Assembly: GCA_013349485.1 (NCBI GenBank)
Contig: DUZM01000238.1
Coordinates: forward strand, 1 to 7,315
Direction: 5' to 3'
Length of the DNA: 7,315 nt
Origin: Candidatus Hydrogenedentota bacterium
Lineage (GTDB): Bacteria; Hydrogenedentota; Hydrogenedentia; Hydrogenedentales; SLHB01
Both the position numbers and the translations under genes were made by a program. This document shows, in pieces, positions 1-7,315 of this stretch; the first letter of the stretch is position 1; each line of letters begins with the position of its first letter. The notes beneath the pieces are model-generated. The model did not search any database. It was not told the origin of the DNA and saw only the letters and a program-made list of their open reading frames with translations.

Positions 1-2118
1 CGCCTCGAGCGACGCGGCCACCTCCGCTTTCATCAGGGCCTCTGTCTGCTCGGTGACATGGGCGTGTTCGGCGGTGCGTTCGTCGAGCGCAGTGTGGCAC
101 GCCCGCAGCCGGCGCTTGGCGTCGCGGTATTCCTGGTAACGCGACATGACCCGTCCGGCGGCATGTTGCACGTCGTCCTCCCTCTCGAGTTCCTCGCCGA
201 GCGACCGAAACGTCTCGCGGAGACGCGCGAGCAGTTGCGAAACGCGTTCCTCGGCCTCGGCCAGGCGCGCTGCTTGCTCGGCGCGGGCGTGTTCTAACGC
301 GGATCGATCGGCCACCGCTTCGCGGTATCGATCATGCATCGCCTCAAGTTCACGCATGGTCAAACACCCGGCCTCGCGCATCATCGTCTCCATGGCGGCC
401 CGGTTCAAATCGTCGTCGGCCCGTTTCTCGCCGATCTCTTTCTGCGCGTCTTCGAGTTGCCGGCACGCGTGCTTTGCCCGCGCGCCGGCGTACAAGTAGT
501 TGACGAGGAAGTATAGCAGTCCAATCGCCGAGATCGCCGCAGGGACGAGGATGCCCCATTTGCCCTGCAGGTACGCGAGAATGAGAAAGAACGCCATGCC
601 GATGCCCAGCATGCTGGCCATCAATAGGAAGCGGGGTCTCTCGCCGGCAAACTCTTCGGCTTCCGCGCGGAGAAACTCGACTCGGCTGGCCAACCGTTCG
701 AGATGCTCCTCGAAAAGTCTGGTGTTGACGTCATATTCGCGCGCTTGCTCCACGAAACCGGGGCAAGGGCCGAATACACGCTCGGGCGCGGCCAAGTCGG
801 TGTTTCGCTGCTCGATATCCCTCTCGATCGCCCGTAATCTTGCGTGCTCCTCGTCGCACGCCCGGCGCGCAAGCCCGAATGACGACGTCAATTGGGTGAG
901 CCACTCTACGGGATCGCCGGAGACCGATCCGAAATCGGGAAGGGACGCAAGCGTCTCCTGGACCACACGGAGGTCATTTTGAACGGCGTCTTGTGCGGCG
1001 GCGCATTCCGCGATGCGTTCCTGGGAACGACGGATCTCGGATTCAAGTTCCGAGAGGCGCAACTCCAGGCGTTCCGGGATCTCGGCCATAGGCCGAGCGG
1101 CTTCGGGCCCCAGCTTGCGTTTTTCGTCCTCGAGTTGGGTCTGTAGCTTCACTCGCTCGGCTTCCGTTCGTTCCCGTTGCAGCCGGGTTGTTCTTGCCAC
1201 GTTCTCGGCCCACTGAAACTCCGAGGCGCGTTCCAGCGGGAAATCCCGTGCCGCACCGAGTTCAAAACATCGCTGGGTGACCTCGTCGAGCCGTGCCTTG
1301 ATGTGCTCCGCCTCATCAAGGCGTCGGCTGCGCTCGATGCGTTCGAGCGTCGCCAATTCCGCATCGAGCGCCTGGCGTTTGGCCCGAAGCCGGGCTTCCT
1401 CTTCGATTACGGCCCGCCGGCGCGCCTTGACCTGGGCGAGTTCCTCGCGAAGCGCACAGGCCGCCGCGTATTCCCCCTCGAGCGCGGCCAAGCGTGCCCG
1501 GGCTAGCGGCAGTGGCCGCGTCCGCGCACCGGCTTGCCCAATAGACGCAATCCGCGTCGAAATCCGTTTCAGCGCCGTCTCGGCCGAGCCTTCCTCGTCT
1601 CCCGAGTCCGCCAGCGCAAGCAGTCGCTCTCGGATTTGGGCCAGTGCGCCCGTATCCCCCAGTTCCTCGAGCGTGAGATAGCTAATGGTAGCCGTGCTCA
1701 GAAAAACGTCCTTGGACAACCCCAGGTGCGTTTCCGCGAAATTGGGTTCCCGGTTGCGCAGCCGCGCGAATGAAGACGTCACGTCGCACGCGCGGGTTCT
1801 GTCGAACACCTGAACCGACTCGTCGTCTCGATCGAAAACCCGGTGCACCTCGAATTCCGAGCCGTCGTCCAACCGATACAACAGCCGGCCCGCGTACGGC
1901 TTCGGGTTGATCCACGGACGCCGAAGCTCGTTCGACTCGTCATACAGGCGTTGGGCCGTGCTCCGTTTCTGGCCATACAGCATGTCGGCGATGAAATTGC
2001 GCAACGTCGTCTTTCCGTGCTCGTTAGGGCCCACCACGACCTGAAGGCCGCCATCGAGACGCAGTTCATACCCCGAGAAGATCCCGTAACCGTCCAACCA
2101 TAGCGTGGCAAGTCTCAC
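1..2118 (-). CDS. yhaN: YhaN-like SMC/Rad50-type AAA ATPase with central membrane hairpin (partial, C terminus off the window)
   Basis: An uninterrupted minus-strand frame of 706 codons runs from a GTG at 2118 off the left edge. The GTG has a Shine-Dalgarno sequence (AGAGGAG at 2127-2133) 8 bases upstream, inside the end of the preceding gene, and lies 4 bases past that gene's stop. The N terminus is the ABC/Rad50-type half: a Walker A motif GPNEHGKTT at residues 30-38, followed by the usual ATPase N-lobe. Long Glu/Arg/Leu-rich coiled coils follow at about residues 190-480 and again from 547 to the edge. Between them are two hydrophobic helices, about 497-518 and 522-543, joined by a short GKW turn. 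This fits the YhaN family (AAA_27), partner of the YhaO nuclease, rather than SbcC: no CxxC zinc hook is seen in the visible part. Walker B and the signature motif must lie in the missing C terminus. The inferred role is the ATP-driven subunit of a membrane-attached DNA-end-processing complex. Confidence 0.9.
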   Translation of the reverse strand, partial: MRLATLWLDGYGIFSGYELRLDGGLQVVVGPNEHGKTTLRNFIADMLYGQKRSTAQRLYDESNELRRPWINPKPYAGRLLYRLDDGSEFEVHRVFDRDDESVQVFDRTRACDVTSSFARLRNREPNFAETHLGLSKDVFLSTATISYLTLEELGDTGALAQIRERLLALADSGDEEGSAETALKRISTRIASIGQAGARTRPLPLARARLAALEGEYAAACALREELAQVKARRRAVIEEEARLRAKRQALDAELATLERIERSRRLDEAEHIKARLDEVTQRCFELGAARDFPLERASEFQWAENVARTTRLQRERTEAERVKLQTQLEDEKRKLGPEAARPMAEIPERLELRLSELESEIRRSQERIAECAAAQDAVQNDLRVVQETLASLPDFGSVSGDPVEWLTQLTSSFGLARRACDEEHARLRAIERDIEQRNTDLAAPERVFGPCPGFVEQAREYDVNTRLFEEHLERLASRVEFLRAEAEEFAGERPRFLLMASMLGIGMAFFLILAYLQGKWGILVPAAISAIGLLYFLVNYLYAGARAKHACRQLEDAQKEIGEKRADDDLNRAAMETMMREAGCLTMRELEAMHDRYREAVADRSALEHARAEQAARLAEAEERVSQLLARLRETFRSLGEELEREDDVQHAAGRVMSRYQEYRDAKRRLRACHTALDERTAEHAHVTEQTEALMKAEVAASLEA

Positions 2119-2122
2119 CGGG

Positions 2123-3271
2123 CTAGCTCCTCTCGAGTCCGTGGATGTCGAGTTCGCGGCCCCGGTAGGCCGCCAGGCCGACGTCCCGGGCCCGCTCGAG
2201 CAAGCGGCGACGCGACTCGTCCGTCGTATCCCGAAGTTCTTGGTTCAGCTTGGCGACAAACAGGCCAAGGCTGGTCTTCTCTCGCGCAAGCGCGTCATAG
2301 TCCTCTTCCGGCAAGGTCTCATTTCTAAGGTCGAGATACGTGAACCGGTCGGAAACGGCGTCCCAGATAGCGCTCGAGGCGCCGCGAAAACTCGGGAGGC
2401 ATTGCCCCGTAAGCGTTACGCGCGCAATCTGAGGAAGTCCGAAATCGTTCGGCAGGTTCCGGATGGCGTCTACAGCCTGCTGTGCCGTGGTGAACCCCGT
2501 GCAGTCAACCGCGTGTGCCGTATAGACGACGCGTGACGAAGGCGCGGGCCTGACGCTGACCTTGCCGGCTTCGATTTCGACCTCCAGGTAGTGGCGCATC
2601 CCGGTGTGCCCAAAGCTGTGGCCTTCCGGGGCGCCTGAATAGTAGACCGCGGTCTCGAAGTCGCCTTCGATCCGAATGACGTCGTGGAAATGCCCCAAAG
2701 CCAGATAGGCCAGACCCTCGACAGCGGCGTCTTCAGCATCGAACGGGTTATACAGTTTTTGGCCTTCCGGAAGGTGACGTCGCTCGGAACCGTGGCCCAC
2801 GGCGACGTGCGTCTCGCCGTCCTCGGGGACGTCCAACGCCCCGAACGGACTCGATGAAATGTCGGGGCCGTCGAAGGCGAACCCGTGCACGACAAGCCCC
2901 CCCGCGTCCATACGAAATTCGCGCCAGGCGGGTTCCCTGAATATGTGGACATTTTCCGGCCACGCTTCCGTCGCGTACGGCGCGTCGGTCGTATAGGGGT
3001 CGTGATTGCCTGGGGCGATAAACACCGGCACATGACCTATAGACTCGAATTCGCCCTGAAGGAACGCGATAGTGTCCCGCGTTACGCGCGCCTGTTCATA
3101 TAGGTCGCCGGCGATAAGCAGCGCGTCGGCAGGCCAGTGGCCCGCACGCTCGATAATGGCGCGAAACACATCCCGCAGGCTCTGCCGCCGCCGGTTCCCG
3201 AAACCCGGCGGCATCCCCGAGCCCGCAAAACAGGCGTCAAGGTGAACGTCAGCCGTGTGAACCAATCTCAT
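2123..3271 (-). CDS. yhaO: SbcD/Mre11-type DNA repair exonuclease, YhaO-like metallophosphoesterase
   Basis: This 382-residue protein carries every calcineurin-type metallophosphoesterase motif in order: DVH at 8-10, GD at 55-56, GNHD at 88-91, a GH at 159-160 and GHFH at 193-196. These residues bind the two catalytic metal ions, usually manganese, in Mre11/SbcD nucleases. The length is close to SbcD and YhaO proteins (about 400 residues), with a C-terminal capping/ATPase-binding region after about residue 210. The ATG at 3271 is preceded by GAGGAGAA (3281-3288), a good ribosome site though with a slightly long spacer. The gene is followed after 4 bases by the YhaN-like ATPase, so the two are almost certainly co-translated and form a complex, as SbcD does with SbcC and Mre11 with Rad50. 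The expected activity is ATP-modulated exo/endonuclease action on DNA ends. The membrane hairpin in the partner favours the name YhaO over SbcD. Confidence 0.93.
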   Translation of the reverse strand: MRLVHTADVHLDACFAGSGMPPGFGNRRRQSLRDVFRAIIERAGHWPADALLIAGDLYEQARVTRDTIAFLQGEFESIGHVPVFIAPGNHDPYTTDAPYATEAWPENVHIFREPAWREFRMDAGGLVVHGFAFDGPDISSSPFGALDVPEDGETHVAVGHGSERRHLPEGQKLYNPFDAEDAAVEGLAYLALGHFHDVIRIEGDFETAVYYSGAPEGHSFGHTGMRHYLEVEIEAGKVSVRPAPSSRVVYTAHAVDCTGFTTAQQAVDAIRNLPNDFGLPQIARVTLTGQCLPSFRGASSAIWDAVSDRFTYLDLRNETLPEEDYDALAREKTSLGLFVAKLNQELRDTTDESRRRLLERARDVGLAAYRGRELDIHGLERS

Positions 3272-3513
3272 GAAATGTACTTCTCCTCGCGGCGGAGGCT
3301 CTGGCGCTGACTGCGGCCAATGCGCAACACGATGATATAGAAGGACTTACAGGCCCGACTCTCCCAGGCGCACAGCCGCACGCAGCAACATCTGGCCAGC
3401 AAAGAGCCGTCAAGCCCCCATCATTCCCTTAGTCTCGCAGATCACGGCAGAGAAATCCAAGCGGCGAATTCACGGAAGCAAGGAGGCTCGTGCCTGAGGT
3501 CTGCAGCAGACGT
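3272..3513. other. Intergenic gap between the HEPN gene and yhaO, no gene seen
   Basis: No credible coding frame is visible in these 242 bases. The yhaO ribosome-binding site lies at 3281-3288. On the minus strand a TTGACG (3408-3413) resembles a -35 box, but no good -10 sits 16-18 bases after it, so a yhaO promoter here is plausible but unproven. A short interrupted palindrome occurs at 3499-3511. No stem followed by a T run was seen after the HEPN stop, so read-through from the upstream pair into yhaO is possible. Confidence 0.5.
3499..3511. repeat. 13-base interrupted palindrome just after the HEPN stop
   Basis: GTCTGC and GCAGAC form perfect 6-base arms around one central A, 3 bases downstream of the HEPN stop codon. 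There is no T run on the minus strand, so it is not a standard terminator, and the single-base centre makes it more like a protein-binding dyad than a hairpin. It could be chance. Confidence 0.3.
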
Positions 3514-3900
3514 TCAAGCATCGAGGTCAAGGGTTTGCCTCGCTGCAAGCCGAAACCGGCGACAGCGGCGCTGCGAGTCCTTGGCCGACTCGCGGTCAGC
3601 GGATTCTCCAGGATAGCGAAAACTCATGGCGAAGTCTGACAGAAAAGCGAGATCTTTCCTGAAGCGCTCCCAGTGCGGTTCAACCACCAGCGTTTGCTCG
3701 AGCAAGGCAACGAGGTCGTGAGTCTTTGCGAACGCGATCCCCGCTTCGGAAACCCGGGCCTTGAGATACTTCTCTGCGCACTGTTGCGCGTGGAAGCAGA
3801 TACCGTCGTAGTTCGGTGCTTTGCGTGCCCGAGATTCCCGCTCCATGGTAGCGAAGTCGCCCTCGGCCTTGCGCGCCCACTCAACAGCCATCGGCTTCAT
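3514..3900 (-). CDS. HEPN-domain protein, partner of the upstream nucleotidyltransferase
   Basis: With the ATG at 3900 the protein is 128 residues, a normal length for a stand-alone HEPN protein (PF05168 type). The N-terminal helix reads WARKAEGDF. The diagnostic helix is FHAQQCAEKYLKA (residues 36-48), followed by KTHDL (59-63) and FRYPGE (94-99), all typical of this family. The ATG has AAGGTG 5 bases upstream and overlaps the last 20 bases of the NTase gene, indicating translational coupling. A start at 3963 would extend the overlap into well-conserved NTase sequence and is less likely. In NTase/HEPN pairs the HEPN partner is the toxin or an RNA/nucleotide-binding partner. The R-x4-6-H motif of RNase-active HEPN proteins is not apparent, so ribonuclease activity should not be assumed. 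A basic Arg-rich stretch lies near the C terminus (about 111-117). Confidence 0.85.
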   Translation of the reverse strand: MKPMAVEWARKAEGDFATMERESRARKAPNYDGICFHAQQCAEKYLKARVSEAGIAFAKTHDLVALLEQTLVVEPHWERFRKDLAFLSDFAMSFRYPGESADRESAKDSQRRCRRFRLAARQTLDLDA

Positions 3901-4201
3901 AAAGCACCTTACCTTTTTCGAGCACCTCCTGCATGAAGCAATCCCCCATCTCCAAGCGCTCACGTACCTGCTCAGGCGTCCGGACCAAGAGGTCGACGGG
4001 AAAAGAGGGCCGCAGCTTCAGGCGCATTTCAACGGACTTGTAAACAGGTTTACCTTCAAAGGGAAGGATAACCAACAAGTCAACGTCCGAATCGATGGTA
4101 GGCGCACCATGCGCGTAGGATCCAAACAATACCACGCAATCTGCATGGAACTCGCGGCCGAGCCGCCGACCAAATGCTTTTATATCCTCGATGGGTACCA
4201 A
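3881..4201 (-). CDS. Minimal nucleotidyltransferase (MNT/MntA-like, antitoxin class)
   Basis: The protein has the DNA polymerase beta-type minimal NTase signature GS-x10-DxD: GSYAHG at residues 27-32, SDVDL at 38-42, and a third acidic residue in PVDLL (D70). All three catalytic acids are present, so it should be active, transferring a nucleotide to a protein partner as MntA-type antitoxins do to their HEPN toxin. I chose TTG at 4201 as the start: AGGAG (4210-4214) lies 8 bases upstream, the domain begins at once, and the resulting 106 residues are the usual family length. An ATG at 4300 in the same frame would add 33 residues without family-like sequence, lacks a clear ribosome site and would span a promoter-like element. 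The gene overlaps the HEPN gene by 20 bases. Hand-counted GC for 3901-4260 is 189/360 (about 52%), below the flanking genes. Confidence 0.85.
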   Translation of the reverse strand: MVPIEDIKAFGRRLGREFHADCVVLFGSYAHGAPTIDSDVDLLVILPFEGKPVYKSVEMRLKLRPSFPVDLLVRTPEQVRERLEMGDCFMQEVLEKGKVLYEADGC

Positions 4202-4209
4202 GAGCTCAT

Positions 4210-4214
4210 CTCCT
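4210..4214 (-). promoter_or_regulatory. Ribosome-binding site deciding the NTase TTG start
   Basis: AGGAG on the minus strand lies 8 bases before the TTG at 4201-4199. The ATG inside GGAGATGAG overlaps the site but is out of frame. This is the only strong Shine-Dalgarno sequence near the NTase N terminus, and it argues against the in-frame ATG at 4300. Confidence 0.6.
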
Positions 4215-4222
4215 GAAAATGC

Positions 4223-4251
4223 ATTATTGCAGAACCGCCGACAAGCCGCAA
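4223..4251 (-). promoter_or_regulatory. Candidate sigma70-like promoter for the NTase-HEPN pair
   Basis: On the minus strand TTGCGG (4251-4246) is followed, after exactly 17 bases, by AATAAT (4228-4223). That is 3/6 and 5/6 matches to the sigma70 consensus. Transcription would start near 4216, giving a very short leader that still contains the AGGAG. The -35 box is weak and the host's promoter preferences are unknown. Confidence 0.35.
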
Positions 4252-4510
4252 ACTGGTTATGCCGAAATTCTGGCCGTTGCCGACGATACCTCGCAGCCAT
4301 AACATGCCCCGTGTGAGCATCACGATTCTTTTTGGCGCTTTACGTGACATGTCCCCTTGGGGTACTCCGAACAGCGACCTGCAAGACGCCCCACACGAAC
4401 ACCCGAACTGGAATTCCCGGACCTGTTGGGCTGTTTCAACTTAAATGGGCTTTGGAAGCAGAGCGCTTTTCCCCGGCCTCGCCGACGCCGATTCAACGAA
4501 GGACGCGAAG

Positions 4511-4629
4511 TTGCTGACAGGGCGCCTAGCCGCTCTTGCAGTGACCACCGCGTCCGCCCTTGCGTGTGGATGCGGCACCGCGGCGTCAGGGAGCACAGGC
4601 CCGAAAAGGGCAAAAAGGAGGGCGACGCG

Positions 4630-4633
<4 letters not shown>
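4511..4633 (+). CDS. Possible tiny lipoprotein coupled to yyaL (low confidence)
   Basis: From a TTG at 4511, with GAAGGA (4498-4503) 7 bases upstream, a 40-residue frame reads as a short basic start, a hydrophobic stretch (RLAALAVTTASALA) and a lipobox-like ALAC, giving a lipidation cysteine at about residue 18. The mature tail is only some 23 residues and ends in a Lys/Arg-rich segment. Its TGA (4631-4633) overlaps the yyaL GTG in a GTGA arrangement, as in coupled genes. The layout recalls entericidin-like mini-lipoproteins, but no homology is recognised. An ATG at 4445 in the same frame has no ribosome site. It could equally be a chance frame in GC-rich DNA; its last codons coincide with the yyaL Shine-Dalgarno sequence. 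Confidence 0.3.
4616..4621 (+). promoter_or_regulatory. Ribosome-binding site deciding the yyaL GTG start
   Basis: AGGAGG, a near-perfect anti-16S match, lies 8 bases before the GTG at 4630. The next in-frame ATG (4639) is 17 bases away, too far. It therefore sets the start at GTG and excludes the much longer in-frame ATG at 4357. Confidence 0.75.
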
Positions 4634-6763
<2,130 letters not shown>

Positions 6764-6771
<8 letters not shown>

Positions 6772-7315
6772 ACCCGGAACTCTGTTATCCGCCCTTTTGA
6801 TATGTGGACTCACCGCAGCGCAGTTCGGCGGCGGGCCCGTGGTGGACGTGATAACCTATGCTGAGACGGACGCGGCCCACGCGGGCAAGTCGCTGCGCAT
6901 AGCCGTTGCAGTAAAACTGGGTCCGGGCTGGCACGTCAACGCAAACAAGCCGCTCGACGAATACCTCATACCGACCGTTCTTGAGGTCCGGACACCGGAG
7001 GGCATCCGTATCGAAGGCATCGTGTATCCGGAAGCCAAGCTGCTGCGATTCAGCTTTGCTGAAGAAGACATGGCTGTTTACGAGGGCGATTTCACCATAG
7101 GCCTGATCGTCCGACTCAGCGAAGAACTGTCCCCGGGCGACTACACGCTCGATACCGTGCTCAAATATCAAGCCTGTGATGATAAGCAATGCTTCCCGCC
7201 TGCACGCGAGAAGATTGCAATTCCCATCAAGGTGGTCCCGGACAACCAGGAACTTTCCCCCCAGCACCAAGACCTGTTCGCCGCCATTGACTTCAGCGCA
7301 ATCGAACGGGCCGCC
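6764..7315 (+). CDS. DsbD N-terminal (alpha) domain protein, thiol:disulfide interchange (partial, C terminus off the window)
   Basis: The frame is 184 codons and open to the right edge. It starts with ATG at 6764, overlapping the end of yyaL (ATGCGTAA), with a weak GGA/AAG ribosome site just upstream. Residues 1-20 form a signal peptide: basic RK, a hydrophobic core LLSALLICGL, then TAAQ for signal peptidase I. The rest matches the periplasmic DsbD-alpha immunoglobulin-like domain: GPGWHVNANKP (53-63), YLIPT (67-71), then YQACDDKQCFPP (135-146) with the paired cysteines C138 and C143 that pass electrons to periplasmic thiol partners. In full DsbD proteins a membrane domain and a C-terminal thioredoxin domain follow; both would lie outside the window. 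It could instead be a shorter protein made only of this domain. Pairing with yyaL suggests a shared redox role. Confidence 0.88.

Larger units (their letters stand above)
4202..4629. other. Divergent intergenic region between the NTase and the yyaL block
   Basis: This 428-base spacer separates the minus-strand NTase/HEPN genes from the plus-strand redox genes and must hold promoters for both directions. Visible in it are the candidate minus-strand promoter and ribosome site at the left end and, at the right end, a possible mini-lipoprotein frame and the yyaL ribosome site. No convincing plus-strand promoter was found: TTGCCG (4277-4282) with CATAAC (4298-4303) has a spacer of only 15 bases. 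The middle part, about 4300-4500, shows no recognisable gene or RNA. Confidence 0.5.

Noticed and set aside
146..2111. Several plus-strand open frames of 80-160 codons opposite the ATPase gene
   Set aside because: They are Ser/Arg-rich antisense shadows caused by high GC, with no domains. The minus strand carries a continuous 706-codon frame with Walker A and coiled coils.
3408..3413. A TTGACG -35-like box for a yhaO promoter
   Set aside because: No acceptable -10 hexamer is found 16-18 bases downstream on the minus strand, so it is mentioned but not called as a promoter.
4202..4300. A 33-residue N-terminal extension of the NTase from ATG 4300
   Set aside because: There is no good ribosome site and no family-like sequence, and it spans a promoter-like element. 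TTG 4201 has AGGAG 8 bases upstream.
4311..4332. A possible terminator: short CGTG/CACG stem followed by a T-rich run
   Set aside because: The stem is only about 4 base pairs and no plus-strand gene lies upstream for it to end.
4357..4629. A 91-residue N-terminal extension of the YyaL protein from ATG 4357
   Set aside because: The sequence is Arg/Pro-rich, unlike the family N terminus, and ATG 4357 has no Shine-Dalgarno. GTG 4630 has AGGAGG at ideal spacing.
6785..7270. A 161-residue minus-strand frame at the right end
   Set aside because: It is antisense to the DsbD-alpha coding region, whose signal peptide and cysteine motif clearly mark the plus strand as coding.

Overview
The window is about 60% GC and bacterial. 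It holds two outward-facing gene blocks separated by a divergent spacer at about 4202-4629. Nothing in it fixes the taxon. GC-rich DNA, a YyaL/DsbD pair and a YhaO/YhaN pair would fit an environmental Gram-negative-type lineage such as the PVC or Hydrogenedentota-like groups, but that is only a guess. No rRNA, tRNA, CRISPR array, insertion sequence or att site was seen.

Minus-strand block, read from right to left. First comes a minimal nucleotidyltransferase (NTase, 3881-4201) overlapping a HEPN-domain protein (3514-3900), a classic two-gene NTase/HEPN pair of the toxin-antitoxin class. After a 242-base gap come a SbcD/Mre11-type metallophosphoesterase (YhaO-like, 2123-3271) and, four bases further on, a large SMC/Rad50-like ATPase (YhaN-like, 1-2118, running off the left edge). 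The ATPase starts at GTG. It has a Walker A motif near its N terminus, long coiled coils and a two-helix membrane hairpin in the middle of the coiled coil. That suggests a membrane-anchored Mre11-Rad50-like nuclease complex.

Plus-strand block. A possible tiny lipoprotein (about 4511-4633) overlaps the GTG start of a full-length YyaL/SPATA20-family protein (DUF255, thioredoxin-like domain with CHWC, 4630-6771). Its last 8 bases overlap the start of a secreted DsbD N-terminal-domain protein (6764-7315, running off the right edge). The overlapping genes look like a translationally coupled redox operon.

Points most worth a second look: the membrane hairpin at the place where a zinc hook would be expected; an NTase/HEPN pair, with locally lower GC over the NTase, directly upstream of the nuclease genes and with a HEPN that lacks the usual RNase motif; a TTG start for the NTase supported by a Shine-Dalgarno sequence and a promoter-like pair; and the candidate mini-lipoprotein. 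Most genes belong to known families, and no clearly new multi-gene system is evident.
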